This document shows positions 1 to 11,781 of a DNA stretch of 64,000 nt, piece after piece (within the stretch, counting starts at the first letter, position 1; every line of letters begins with the position of its first letter). The stretch comes from Auanema rhodensis (taxonomy: Eukaryota > Nematoda > Chromadorea > Rhabditida > Rhabditidae). Location: contig OZ059898.1 in assembly GCA_964057225.1 (NCBI GenBank), positions 8,556,001-8,620,000 on the forward strand, written 5' to 3'. The position numbers and the translations under genes were made by a program. The notes under the pieces are model-generated. The model had not been told where the DNA came from and did not search any database. It saw nothing but the letters and a program-made list of their open reading frames with translations.

Positions 1-23
1 GAACCTACTTTTGTTTCCTTTAG

Positions 24-312
24 GCCTTCGTATATTGCAGCTGCTAGTCTTTGCTACGCTAACATTCTCACAGGTTTGTTCTGAGTGCTAATCTGGGATA
101 CTTATTGTTTTCTAGGACCAATACCCTGGAGTTCGAAACTCGAGGAGACTACCGGTATTATGGCTTGTAATTTGGATAACATTCTTCATCTCTTGCATAA
201 GATGTTTGTTGATGTGCCTAACCGTAGACACCGGTCTGTGTATAATCGATACTGTGAGAGTGACAAAAGCGAAGTAGCTATCATTGAGGCTCCAACTACT
301 TTACGATTTTAG
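24..312 (+). CDS. Cyclin (A/B type), C-terminal end of gene
   Basis: Last two exons of a gene entering from the left edge. Exon 24-73 follows a TTTCCTTTAG acceptor and encodes PSYIAAASLCYANILT; a 42-nt intron (74-115) follows; exon 116-312 runs from GPIPW to a TAG stop. The pattern 'PS.IAAASLC.A..L...W...LE..TG', then a leucine-spaced helix, is the C-terminal cyclin fold of mitotic cyclins, which bind and activate CDKs and control cell-cycle transitions. About 80 residues are visible; the cyclin box and any destruction box lie outside the window. The family call is good, but A versus B subtype cannot be fixed from this piece. Confidence 0.75.
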
Positions 313-912
313 AATTTTTCTTTGTCATCATTCTCATCCTTACTAACCAATTTTCTGAATCTCTAAAATTGCTCAAATGGGCAACTGACTCTTGGCTTGG
401 CATACAAAGCTTCTCATCTATGCTCATTTTTATTGTACAAAATTTTTAATTCATTTTTTCTTTCAAGTTCTGAATGAATGAGTAGCTTCTACGCCCAAAA
501 GATTTTTATTTTGTTGCGCTAATTTATTACTGATTATTTTTATTTATATGAATAGGTTTTGCTTGTAGCCTACCATTACCTAATTGTCCAAGTGACATAC
601 TGATTTAGAGCCATATATTTATGTACTCCCCGATCTGCATGTACCATACTTAGTATAATCTAACTTAGGGAAATCTTAATTGTCTTGCATAAATTTGTGC
701 TCTCTTATGTTTAGCTTACTTGATACATATTCCATATTAGCTTTAAATGATAAACCTTAAAAAAATAAGTAGTCCTCCTTTTATTCAAATACATGTACAA
801 ACATAACATTCAATAAACAGATATGGAATGGCGATCACAAAGCAAATATTCGTTCTTACAATGGTTTATCGATAGTTCAGAACAACGAGAAAGAGCTAGC
901 AAAATTCAATTT
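313..912. other. Intergenic: convergent 3' ends
   Basis: Lies between the cyclin stop and the stop of the CX-module gene on the other strand. It is AT-rich, stops occur in all frames, and it presumably carries both 3' UTRs. No other feature is seen. Confidence 0.6.
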
Positions 913-2677
913 CTAATAATTATGTGAATAACCAGACTGTTGTGGATATCCTGACTGTGGGTATGGCTGCTGTGGATATGGCTGTTGGGGATATTGCTGT
1001 TGTGGTGGGTATCCCTGCTGTTGTGGTGGGTATCCCTGTTGCTGTGGTGGGTACCCCTGTGGGTAAGATTGTTGTGGATAACCGTTATGATCAGGATATT
1101 GCTGCATTGGATACTCTTGTGGATATTGACCTGAAGAAAAAGTATTTTACGTAGTACGGATCTTTTGTATTACCTTGGCCCTGATAACCTTCTTCATACT
1201 TGTTTTCTTCTCGAGGAAGAATACAATCAAAAACTGAACGGCACATACAATAAGCAACAGCGCAGCAGCAACAACAGCCAATCAGGATAAGGAGTAGAAT
1301 TCTGAAAATGAAAAGAATTACAAATACCTCAAGCTGTAAAATATCAAGCTGTATAAGCATATTAGTAGCATATTAGGGAAACAAGGACACAAATTATGTT
1401 TGAACGGAAAATAAAAAGTTGAGTAGCGCCGAGATGAAGAAACCGATCAAACTCATAGATCCGTGCTTCAACTTACATAAAATAGTGGTTAAGAAGAACA
1501 GTCTGAAGAACTTTTTCTTTGAATTGTAATCGACCATTATCGATGTCGACATTTTTGAAGAATATTTTCACATAAATGAACAAGTCACATACCAACAGTT
1601 GAACATATATAGTTGCACACGTATTAAAAAAAGGTTAGAGCTTACGCGAAGAGGATTCCAGTAAGTGAAAATTTAGAATTCGATGCTTGACTATCACCAC
1701 TTTTAACATTTTGTTGCACTTGAGCTGGACAACAGTCAGATCCACAACATACTTCAACGTCTTTTTTGCATCCCCAAATAATAGTTTTAGGTCTACTTCC
1801 ATCTTGGAATTGAATCTTGAAAAAAAATCTCTTTTTGAACATTTGAGAATTAACTTACGTTTCCGATAGCTTGAGCTGTGGAAGGAGTAGTCGAGGGAGC
1901 AACAGTAGTTGTGGTACTAGCGTCGTCTTGAGCTTGAGTTACTGGGGCAACAGTAGTTGTAGTTGTAGTGGTGGTGTTAGCTTCCAGAGCAGCAACCTGA
2001 ATATTTTCTACCATGTTTCAAAATTAGAGTTTTTGCTTTTTACTTGAGACTGGAGAGTGGATAATGGCATAGAACATTGGAACATATTAGGTTGATTTTG
2101 ATAGTGTCCATCCCAATAGTATGGTCGTCCATTAAGATGAACTGGATCAGAAGCAGACTTAATAATAGCTTTACCCGCTTCAAATACCAAGTGGCCTGGA
2201 GATAGAGATTAGTGATTTTGCCTATTAAAATGCATTTATACCAGCAATTGCACCAACAGCTCCACCAACTAAAGCTTTAGCGAAAGTGTTGCTAGATTTT
2301 GGAGCATGATTGAAGTTGCTGAAGAAAATACAATATAACTCTGATAAGAATATACACTCTCACTTTCCTCCGAAGTTTCTCGGTTGATTAAAGTTACTGT
2401 GTGGGGAAGGATGAAAACCGTTATTAGGCTGTGGATGGAATCCGCCATTCTGCTGAGGATGAAAACCAGAATTTTGTTGTGGGCGGAAACCTAGTAAGTA
2501 TTATATAACAATATAATTAACGTAAAAGTTGTATACTATACCTGGAGGAGGTGGAGGTGGAGCAGCTGGTGCACTGGGCTTTGAATTGCCTCGCGAAAAA
2601 AGACCAGAAAGCTTTTTGGCTTCCAATGGATTTGCTATTAACAATAATAATAGAATTGTAGATATGTGTTTGAACAT
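913..2677 (-). CDS. CX-module secretory/membrane protein with Pro-Gln-Tyr tail
   Basis: Eight exons: 2542-2677, 2364-2490, 2242-2318, 2044-2195, 1859-1996, 1646-1815, 1174-1301, 913-1130. They join in phase to 381 residues. In order: signal peptide ([20 protein letters not shown]); Pro/Phe/Gln-rich stretch with FHPQ repeats; a small Gly/Ala segment; a CX module split over exons 4-6 (RPYYWDGHY...C..., then [16 protein letters not shown]); a Thr-rich insert of about 45 residues between its halves; one membrane helix (SLTGILFA joined to ILLLILIG across the intron) followed by a Cys cluster; and a cytoplasmic tail of GYPPQQQ-like repeats. The CX module is a nematode-specific Cys-rich domain of unknown role. 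The Thr insert is likely O-glycosylated (inference). The start was chosen for the signal peptide. Confidence 0.85.
951..1075 (-). repeat. Minisatellite encoding GYPPQQQ repeats
   Basis: Imperfect tandem units of about 21 bp (GYPPQQQ in the coding frame) inside the last exon of the CX-module gene. Tyr-Pro-Gln repeats of this kind also end other membrane proteins such as invertebrate rhodopsins. The copy number probably varies between individuals (inference). Confidence 0.8.
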
Positions 2678-4267
2678 CTATAAGTAATATTTTTTAAATA
2701 TTTTAGTTCAAATGCAATAACAAGGTAAAGATAAACAAGCGAAAAAAAACATAACAATAAAAAATGCCCATATTTATATCAATAAAAAGAAAAAACAAAT
2801 AATTGAGAAAACAAGCGTTTCAGCCAAATTAACTTCAATTTAAGTGAAATTGGACAACAATTAGACATGAGATGACGACAAAAGGATAGAGTAATCTATC
2901 AAATCTTCTAAATGAGGAAACAAAGCTTTTGAAATACATAAAACAAGTTTTCCGATTTGTTCTGAACTAAATGTATTAACTGTGAAACAAAAAATAGAAA
3001 AGTACATAAAAAATCGTAGAATTAAAATTCCGTTCTGCAGCCAAGTAATTGAATATCAAAGTATTCTATTATACTAACTGTTAAAAATATAAAATTGGCT
3101 ATAAATTATAATTATCAATTCTCGACATGCTACTTCTCAAGTATTACCAGGGAAACCAGGGAAGAGGCGAAGCAACTAAAATTTTGAATGGAAAATTGAC
3201 TGCACAATAAAAAATCAAAAAAATCCGAATAGCCTAGCAAATTTGAAGCAAAAACACATGAATATTTTGAAAATACTTGTTTTTAGTGTCAAGCATATAT
3301 TAATATAAAATAAAAAAATTAAAACTCTACATGAAAAATATAATTAGTCATGGGTGATGTGGAAATATCGTCAAAACAGGCAGAGATTGTCAGATTTTAA
3401 CGAAATAGAACTATATATATATCTGAACACATAGAAAAGTATAAATCGATCCCAGCAGTGATGATGTGGGGTCACGTCGTCATGGAATCTGGTTTTCCTA
3501 GTGCTATACATAGTGTGTACGTCGGAGTGAGATTAGGCGGAACACCGTTAAGACAATAATGAAACAGGAAGATTTCATTCAGAAGATAAGTATTATTATT
3601 ACTATTAAAACTAATGAAAATAAGCTATAATTTCAACAAACAAAAAGATAAAACTGTTCTTGGATTAATAATGAAAGACAAGAAATGAAGAGGTTCAAGG
3701 TCAAGCACGAACAATTCTTATACGTTAGAACTTTAGTCAATACTTACAAGGCTTCCCGCTCAGTTGCCTACCGAAGAACAAGTTTACGTGAAGTCACAAA
3801 ATATATGATAAAATTCATTTGCTTTGTCTTCTTTAACCGCATGGGTCCATATGATAAAACCAAATTTTATAGTCAAGAAATGCATAAGAGGTTTGCTAAG
3901 TCAATTTGATGGTGCACTACTGCCTCCATAATGCCACCGAAATTTCCGACGATAAGATTATCTGCTAAAACTTACTATAGCGAAAAACTATTGACATATT
4001 TTAACTTTATTTATAATCTGTTTTAATGAGTCATATTATTTCACGGCAACCGTTCTTGAAATTCGGTAATACCAAATAAAAAAGATGACACGTTATGCCT
4101 TCTCATGTAATTGTTTCTTGTTCTTTTCAAGGGCAACCAGGGATTTTTGGCTTCTGTTAAGAACAAAGATGAAACATTAGAAAAAGTATGGACTAACGGC
4201 TTATTTATCTTCAAATAAAAATTTGTCCTCAAATCTAGGGTTACCGACTAACTAACACCTGACCAGC

Positions 4268-4277
4268 ATGACGTCAT
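4268..4277. promoter_or_regulatory. CRE-like palindrome ATGACGTCAT
   Basis: A perfect 10-bp palindrome with the TGACGTCA core bound by CREB/ATF bZIP factors. It lies 1.6 kb upstream of the CX-module start and 2.1 kb from the mini-protein, so its target is unclear. One such site can occur by chance. Confidence 0.3.
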
Positions 4278-6342
4278 ACACTCGTGTCTGGTAAGGCTCT
4301 CAGGTCAAATGTGTGGACAATAAGGGTTATAATGGCCAACTTTCTCAGGTTAACAGATTGCAGATTTTTATTAGGAAGAGCAGGGATCGAAAAATATATT
4401 TAGTTTTCTTATTGATTTTTATTAAATTAGCTACGGTAAGAAGTAAATAAGGAGTTTAGAAATATAAAATAAAAAAAGGAAATATACATTCTATGAGACT
4501 ATGAAGATAATTCAGTTTTAAATATATTTCCCTATTAATTGTTGTGAGTTGCAGTTATTGATTGTACCTACTGTACGCGGTGAACGATCAGTTCTATTTC
4601 TAACAAATCGACAAGAAAACGTATTTTGACGAAATTGAAATTGCTGTTTCACATTTTTACGATAAGGATTGCGATTTTCGTAGCTTTATTTCTTACCAGA
4701 ATACTTAATTCGAGCCGAATTATAAAAAAAGTATACATGAAATGCAAGATGCTGAGGCATGCAAAAAGAATTGGCGATTTTACATAGGCAAATCATTAAG
4801 AAAGTAATAAATATAATGAAAGTCGGATGGAATTGTCTGGAATCAATCACTGGATAGGGGCAAGGTGAGGTCTAGACACGCAGTACTCAAATCAAAGACA
4901 TATCGCCATTTCTTCTTATTTCTTCAGCAAATCCATTTAATCGATGAATCGATGTTCATGATTTAACACTGTGTGCCTCTTCTAGGTATATCCATGTGAT
5001 GATTCTCTGACAAGCGGCTGCAGTGTGAGTTTATTTATTTTTCATGTTTTTTCTGAATATCTAATATTTAAATTCAATTGTTTTTGACTCATTTACCTTT
5101 TTTTTGTATTTAACCAGATAGAATCTGCTCTATTTCATTTCTGCAAATAAATTTACCTTATATAGACTATAAGTTAACCAAAACAACAAGGAATATATTA
5201 TTAAAAAATAAGTTTAAATCTTATTTTTGTGTTAGAGTTGTTTAACTTATTTCTGAAAAAGATAAGTTTATGGTAAGACTGTAACCTATGCTGTAATCTA
5301 ACAAAAATCTTAACGCTTCAAGTTTGATAGTTATAATACTACCTTTTTCCTAATGTCTCATTAGAAGGTCAATAATTAAACGAAAATGAAGAAGACACAG
5401 AATGAAAAGGTTAGTTTTGGGAAGGTTCAACAAAATGTGACAATTCAAATGAAATTTTAATCTCTATAGGGTGACGAAAATTTTTCAGAAAAAAGGGAAG
5501 TACATAAAATAAACTTGGATGTCTATTCAATGGAAACGAGTTATATTGGTTGAAAGAACTGCTCGCACGGAGCTTCGTCAGTGCTGTCGCTAAACGTAGA
5601 CCAGGTACAAGGAAGAGACTGTGTCTTATTTGTTTTGTCCGTTTCATTCTCTACCATTACTTACACTCTCATTCTGATAGTATATTCCTTCGTTCATATA
5701 TTTTCCTTACTCTCACTAATTCTTTTCGGCTTCTGAGTTGTCTTATATTCTCTTTCTTTGACTCAATATTAACCACTGCTCTTCTTCTACACCACAATCT
5801 TCTTTTTCACTGTTGACCTCATCCGAAAGTATCAGCAATGTGAGAATCTTACTTTGTTAAAAAGAAAAGAAAAGATAATCAGGAATCGCTTTGATCATTT
5901 TTTTCATCGACTTCGCAGATTTCTCTTCTGTCACTATTTGATAACTGGATAGGGTTTTTATGCCTTACGTGATCTATTTCGTTTTTTTTCTTAATAGTCA
6001 AAGAAAAAAAAGAGCTAGACATTAACTGATAAGCCAGATAATGAAAATTAATAATTATTTTATGAAATTTAAAAACTTTCAAGAACTGTTGAGATAAGAA
6101 CATTTTCTTCAGGATAACACAAAATGTTTTATGGTTAGATTGTGATTCGGAGTAGTTTTTTATCATACATTGCACGTATATCCATACTCGAAGAACAGCT
6201 GAAACTTCGATAACCAACATAGATAGAGAAATGTTTTGACATTTGGTATAGCTATTTTTGCCCTTTATAAACTACCAACTAGTTTTTCATTCTTAGGCAG
6301 AGGACTTTTGAACACCAAATATCTCATGTTATAATCTTTTCC

Positions 6343-6349
6343 TCTTTAG
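6343..6349 (+). promoter_or_regulatory. Possible spliced-leader acceptor (CTCTTTAG)
   Basis: A pyrimidine-rich run ending in TTTAG, 32 nt upstream of the ATG of a 55-codon open frame. That spacing and shape fit a trans-splice acceptor of a nematode mRNA. It supports the frame but does not prove it. Confidence 0.35.
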
Positions 6350-6381
6350 TCAGTCATAATCATCTTACTAAGATAATCAAT

Positions 6382-6549
6382 ATGATTTCTTTCTTTTTCA
6401 AAATAGCTGTGGTTTTACTTTCGGAAGTTTCGCTCATGGTTCTTATCGTCGTTGCAACTGTCACCACACCCTTTCAGATGAGAAGAATTACTCATATATG
6501 TCCTGGGAAAACGAGAACGGAGAACAACAGCAAAACTTGGACTCAATGA
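6382..6549 (+). CDS. Candidate secreted mini-protein / peptide precursor (55 aa)
   Basis: An unspliced frame ATG-TGA of 55 residues that I do not recognise. Residues 1-30 are strongly hydrophobic (MISFFFKIAVVLL...VLIVVATVTTP) and look like a signal peptide or anchor. The rest is hydrophilic, with a dibasic RR, then ITHICPG followed by Lys, then KTRTENNSKTW. RR before and G-K after would be read by prohormone processing as cut and amidation sites, giving a short peptide ending in Pro-amide; this is inference. A splice-acceptor-like sequence lies 32 nt upstream. CTTTCAG just before the internal ATG of MRRITHI could instead be an acceptor of a different exon. GC is higher than in the flanks. Confidence 0.33.
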   Translation: MISFFFKIAVVLLSEVSLMVLIVVATVTTPFQMRRITHICPGKTRTENNSKTWTQ

Positions 6550-7842
6550 CGTTATATGACCATGATGATGAGTCATAGCAAGCATAAGAAAATATTATTA
6601 AAAACGGAAAATTTCTGTACTTTCCAAAAAGTGAAATATTTGGTTGTATGTCAGTTGAAAAGTTCCTTCCTGCAAGTTTTGCAAATTGATGCTAAATTTG
6701 GCATGGAGATAACCATCGAAAGGAGAAAATAATATTAGTTTAAAGATGGACCTCATATGTATCGGAAGGAAGATCGATGAGACGAAGTCGTTAGAAGACT
6801 GACTGGCAACAATTCATCACGCCTTATCCACCGACTGATTGTAGTCTTTGAATGCCAAACGCTTTATTCTGAGGTGTAGCCGACGGTCATCCTTGAAGTT
6901 CAAATTACCTTAGATTTTATCTTTGAACGTTTATTAAGTATTTGAAGGTTATCATTTCCTTTTCCGTTGCATTTCATCTTTTCAGCCTTGTATTTTCATT
7001 GCTCTCATAAATATGTCAAACACGCTATCTGAAAGGGACGAACAACATAGCAAATGATAAATATGGATTAGCAGCTTAGAGTAAAAGCATAAATGAAAGT
7101 GATTAAATCTGAAAATATCTTCCTGGATGAGTCCACCAGTTTTCGTCACAAGAAATCGAAAGATTTGTGTATACATACTCTCTTCCAATGGCTTCCTTTA
7201 GATTCATCATACATTGACGAGTTCACAGCTCTCTTTTTGTTCTACGCTTCTTTAATTTTTTTTGCTATTTCATCAAATGTTCATAGTGAAACAAAGATGA
7301 AAGATGATTTTTTCTTTGTGCTTGCACAATCGATGTAGACTAAAATTAGATTATTTGCTGCCGAAAGAATTTAAGACGCTCTATCGATGTTCCGTTTGTT
7401 TCCTCTTACTTTCATAATTAGCTACTTATAAACAACAAACAGAACGAAGATGATTATGTAAATGTAAAAGGAATTGATATCAGAAACGAGTCATCTCCAA
7501 AATTGCGTTCACTATGCAAATAAAAATGTATTTGAGCCGGAGAAAATGGTCCCGTCACGCCCAGTTTTATTGGGCGGCCGTCCTTTGTATGTAGTTTCAG
7601 TGTTGGCAAAATGCCCAATTTTTTATTAGTAGCTTTCCATATTTAGAATTATCTATAAAAACAAATCTGCATATTCTCAAATTTCTACTTAAAATTTATT
7701 TTTCTTAATTTAATGAAACTTACGAACAGTAGAGCCCTAAAATTAAATAAATCCATGCTCATTAATTTTCTTAAATTATTCTTCTAATTCTACATTCAAA
7801 AAATATAGTTTAAATAATCACTTTCAGGGACGGTGAGGTTCG
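6550..7842. other. Intergenic region upstream of the palmitoyltransferase
   Basis: AT-rich with short frames only. A coding-like island on the minus strand near 6814-6892 (DDRRLHLRIKRLAFKDYNQS) has no partner exon that I could find. A GC-rich patch at about 7548-7585 with a GGGCGG core may belong to the promoter of the downstream gene. CTTTCAG at 7821-7827 lies 16 nt before the ATG and is a likely spliced-leader acceptor. Confidence 0.5.
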
Positions 7843-9646
7843 ATGTGCAAGTGGCTTAGCCAATTGCTTCCATCAGTTATTGCCTGGTCCCTAATAGTAG
7901 TTTGTACGACATGCTACTATTATTTTCTTGGTCCGGCATTATTTGATAAATGGGGATGGTAATTACTAAATTGGAAATTTTTCACTGTTTTTTAATTGTT
8001 AGGGTGGGATTCTCTTTAGTTGGAACAGATGTCGTAATTTTCTTATTAGTTATATCAAATCTTATTATGGCAATGTGTATGGACCCAGGAATTCATCCTA
8101 TGTGTGAGTTACTTCTCAGAATTTTCCATTTTTGCTAATTTAAATATTGCTTCAGCAACAAAACAAGAGGATTCATGTGCAGATGAATTTCGCTCACCTT
8201 TATATAAAAATGTTGAGATTAATGGAATAACTGTGCGAATGAAGTGGTGCATTCCTTGCAAGTTTTATCGACCACCTCGCTCTAGTCATTGTTCCGTATG
8301 CAATAGGTAACTTGAAAGTTTTAAAGTTCTAAAAAAATGTTATTTTTTTCTTAGATGTATTGAGACGTTTGATCATCATTGTCCTTGGGTACATAATTGT
8401 GTTGGAAGACGAAACTACAGGTTATTAGTATAATTAAATATATATTAAACTTATTCTTTAAGATATTTCTTCTTCTTTCTGGTATTTCTCAGTATTCATA
8501 TGATTTTGGTATTCGGTGTCTGTTTAGCCTATACTATCACTAACAAGTATGTTTTTTACCTTCTTTATTTTAATATTCTTTTACATTTAGCGGAGAAATG
8601 CTAGAAAGACCAAATTTGTGTTCTATTGTCCTATTAGCTTTATGTGCCATTTTATCTGTTCCTGTGATTGGTTTAACAATTTTCCACATAGTTTTAGTGT
8701 CCAGAGGACGCACAACTAATGAGCAGGTATTTTTTATTTTTCACTTTATTTATCTTTACAATGATGATTTAAGGTTACCGGTAAGTTTCAATCCGGTTAC
8801 AACCCGTTTACTATTGGCTGCACTAGAAATATTCAGCGCACGTTATTTGGAAGCCAACTTCCTTCGTAAGTTTTTAAAAATATTTGTAATTTATTTGATT
8901 CTAATTTTTTGTTTATTAGTTTTGTTTACATTTTCTTTTCTTATCCATAAGCATTGGTGATTGTAGATTTGAAAAATATGCAAAAGCTGCTAAAGCCAAA
9001 AGCGAAGGACAGCGGAAGCGTCAAGAGGAATCTGCTGCAAGACGGCACGATGTAGAAGAAGGTGATATTAACGAAACGACAGTTCTGTATGTTCCTGATA
9101 AAGATGGAAAGGAAGGCCATATCCGGGTAATTAGTTTTCAATATTGGAGTTTAGTGAAGAATTATTTTTTTGTAGCTGAAGCAATTGAAACTTGCTGACT
9201 CGCAGTCTGTTGGTACGGCTTTGTCAATCGCAAATGATGATGGCGTATCAGTGAAAGAAAGAAACGGTTCTAGCTGTAATCTCTTTGAATCTACTCAGGG
9301 TATGTATATTAAAATAATTTTTATTATTTTCTTGTTATATTTTGATTGTATTCTACGTGTTTAATTCAGCATCTCCCAGGATGTTAAGTCCTCAGTTAAG
9401 TCCCTCCGATGCTTATAAGGCTAGTGTCGAGGAAGCTACAAGGGGCTCATTGTCACCTGAAAAAGGTATTGCAAATGTTTCAATTTTTTTTAAATTTATG
9501 ATTCTTTGAGTTAACTGTATTAATCTTATTTAGAAAAAGTTGCCAATGCTGTCTTGAATGGCGACAGAAGTAAACCTATGGGATTCACTGATGCTATTCG
9601 GATACATGATCAATTAAATAGCCCCACTCGAGCTGTAGCCTTATAA
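7843..9646 (+). CDS. dhhc-8: DHHC protein S-palmitoyltransferase, ZDHHC5/8 type
   Basis: Eleven exons: 7843-7958, 8003-8103, 8156-8306, 8355-8420, 8463-8546, 8591-8726, 8774-8865, 8967-9126, 9176-9299, 9370-9465, 9534-9646. They join in phase to 412 residues. It transfers palmitate from acyl-CoA to cysteines of target proteins at Golgi or plasma membrane. Two N-terminal helices are followed by the Cys-rich domain [20 protein letters not shown]...[18 protein letters not shown] with its intact DHHC, then two more helices. The motif [16 protein letters not shown] plus NPFT just after helix 4 is the ZDHHC5/8 signature. The cytoplasmic tail of about 200 residues is Ser/Lys-rich and shorter than in vertebrate ZDHHC5/8. 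The symbol is given by analogy with the C. elegans orthologue and is less certain than the family. ATG follows a CTTTCAG trans-splice-like site. Confidence 0.9.
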
Positions 9647-10234
9647 GTCCCAGAACTATATTGTACTCTGTTTGAGTATGATCTCTCTAGAAACTGAAGA
9701 TAGATTATTTCTTGTTTTGATATGCCTAGGGCATAAAACTCGGGTAATGTATTTTAAACCTTTGCCTTATTTCAAATAAGCTTATTTATTACCACATACA
9801 TATTATTTCTAAAATCCTATGTAGAGTTTAGTTTGCTATTTCGTTACTCTGAGAAGATGTTTTACCAAAAATCTTATATAATTGGCTTGTTATTGTGACG
9901 CCAAAAGTCACAAGTGATTTTCACGATTTGTTTGGTAATCACCTATTTATTTCTATCCTGATTTAGTACCTATAGCTTAATGGAGCTTTGAAATATGCCG
10001 TATTAGCGCTTTGTGTCTGTTTTTCATTGTTGTCCTAGGAATATAGCTTTTGTTTTTTTTGTGGCGTACTTTGTTTCTGCTACCGGTATATACTGTGTTT
10101 ACTAGGGTGTAACTTTGTGCTAATACTCATTGCTTTTCTGCCTCCATTCGTTTAATATTGGATTAAAAAAAATTAAAATTTTGTATAGTGCTATTTGATT
10201 GTTGTTTTACCAGAAAGAACAGGTCAGTTCTCTG
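9647..10234. other. 3' UTR and spacer before the giant inverted repeat
   Basis: Contains the 3' end of the palmitoyltransferase transcript. The last 25 bases (10210-10234, CCAGAAAGAACAGGTCAGTTCT...) reappear about 800 bp further on, inside the arm near 11022-11043, so repeat-related sequence touches the boundary from outside. Confidence 0.5.
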
Positions 10235-10873
10235 TCTCTGTGATCGTGACTCCCTGACTCTTCAGGAGATCTCTACCAAATCTTACTATAACAAGCCATT
10301 GCTTTGTATTTCTGTCTACTAATCTCTCTTGTTCCTATATTATCTTAACTTTTTTTTAATATAGCTTATGAAATATACAAAACGGAAGAAAAAAGAGAAC
10401 CTGGAAAAAATATATACATGGATCGGGTAATACTAATGTGTGAAATAGAGAAAGCTGCGAAAGCTCAAAAAAATAGAGAGAATGGGAGAGAAGAAAGAGA
10501 AAGTGAAAGAGAAGGTAACTTTTTAGATTTCTACTTTTTGCTACTTTTTTCACTAGACCCGCACGTCAACTAAAGATTCTACTTCACTTGAGAAGGAGTT
10601 AAAAGGAGGAAATCGCCACCATGCAAAGATGTTCATACATGTAGTCATGTAAGTTCTGGAAAACAATAACAGCAACAACACTACAAACCGACTTTTCCGT
10701 CAGTTGTAATTCGAATCGTTTGCCTCTCATTCCTCTCACATTCTACTGTTCTACTCAACACTGAATATTCCAGAAGGGATCTGCCGGCTGTTTTCAACTT
10801 GATATCCTCAACTGAATTCTGTTATTCATATTCATTTTCTTGGCAGTAGTATATAAAAGGTTGACGCGATTAA

Positions 10874-11022
10874 TTATCATAATAAAGACTAGAAGTAGAT
10901 TTTATTTATTTATTGGTTTACTGTTATTTTCTTTAAAAATCAAGGAAATCAAGGAAAGGAAAAAAAATCGAAAAATTAACGCTACTAGCAACTTTCAATC
11001 TATCATATGAGGTCATTTTCGC
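10874..11022 (+). repeat. Internal direct repeat, copy 1 (in arm)
   Basis: Nearly the same as 11652-11781: starts TTATCATAATAAAGACTAG and ends GGTCATTTTCGC. This copy carries about 19 extra bases in a purine-rich run (AAGGAAATCAAGGAAAGG). Both copies recur inverted in the right arm. Confidence 0.85.
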
Positions 11023-11232
11023 CAGAAAGAACAGGTCAGTTCTTTCGAAGTCGAAAAGATTTCTGTTGTATTAGGTAGATAACTTGTATTCCACAATGAG
11101 ACGACCTCGTGATTTGTAAAAGCAATCACATTATGCATATAGGTGAGGCGGACAAAAACGTGTAAGAAAGAACAGAAAAAAAAATTTTATTGGATAGTCT
11201 TCTTGCTTTTAACTTTGAGCTTCGGCATTTAT

Positions 11233-11454
11233 TTAACTATTTTGATCAGATACTTCACTGATCTTTTGTCTGCTCTTCAGCTTGCAATCAGCTGAGTCCA
11301 CTGAAATTAATGATGACGGGGGGAGATTTGTGACGGCAACACTAAGCTTGGAACGAAAATCTTTTAGTTCAGTTGACTTTATGAGGGACATCTCATTAAA
11401 TACCGTTAAGGAAGCTAGTTGATATCTTAAGAGTCTCGAATGACTAATTATCAT
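11233..11454 (-). CDS. Hypothetical 73-codon frame in left arm
   Basis: Exact mirror of 14574-14795. See that entry for content. Confidence 0.3.
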   Translation of the reverse strand: MIISHSRLLRYQLASLTVFNEMSLIKSTELKDFRSKLSVAVTNLPPSSLISVDSADCKLKSRQKISEVSDQNS

Positions 11455-11651
11455 CCTAACCCTTCAAACATATACGTTTCCATAATTCTTAAGAAGAAGA
11501 ATGATATAAAAGTGTTAGTGAGACTCTGGAAATATTTGCTCATTTTTTCTTTGTGAATTAAGATTTAAGTTTGTCAATAATGCTTCTCAGTTGATATATT
11601 TGTTTTTTTTATTATTATGTTGTTTAATTGACTTACTCATTAACTGTTTTC

Positions 11652-11781
11652 TTATCATAATAAAGACTAGAAGTAGATTTCATTTATTTATTGGTTTACT
11701 GTCATTTTCTTTAAAAATCGAGGAAATCGAAAAATTAACGCTACTAGCAACTTTCAATCTATCATATGAGGTCATTTTCGC
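11652..11781 (+). repeat. Internal direct repeat, copy 2 (in arm)
   Basis: Shorter partner of 10874-11022 with a few substitutions. It lies inside an 87-codon hydrophobic open frame (11591-11854, +). Confidence 0.85.

Larger units (their letters stand above)
2678..6349. other. Long intergenic stretch, mostly no recognisable gene
   Basis: Runs upstream of the CX-module gene to the mini-protein at 6.38 kb. All open frames are short with no coherent splicing. Noted pieces: a 32-codon frame with unusually high GC at 3461-3559 (+); a 74-codon frame at 3685-3909 (+) without family resemblance; a CRE-like palindrome at 4268; and 5411-5816, open on both strands for about 80 codons but Phe/Leu-rich like the background. 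None of these is convincing as a gene. Confidence 0.5.

Noticed and set aside
924-1154. Plus-strand 76-codon frame rich in Val/Gly over the minisatellite
   Set aside because: Antisense of the GYPPQQQ repeat of the CX-module gene; repeats keep several frames open at once.
5411-5816. Overlapping open frames on both strands of 78 and 88 codons
   Set aside because: Phe/Leu/Ser-rich composition equals the background; no splice partner or domain.
10363-10647. A gene in the arm using exons 10363-10515 and 10555-10647
   Set aside because: Both segments look coding and have donors, but the first ends in phase 1 and the second is open only in phase 0, so they cannot join.
10690-10730. AATTCGAATC as a tRNA B box
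   Set aside because: No matching A box or cloverleaf around it; no tRNA was found anywhere in the window.
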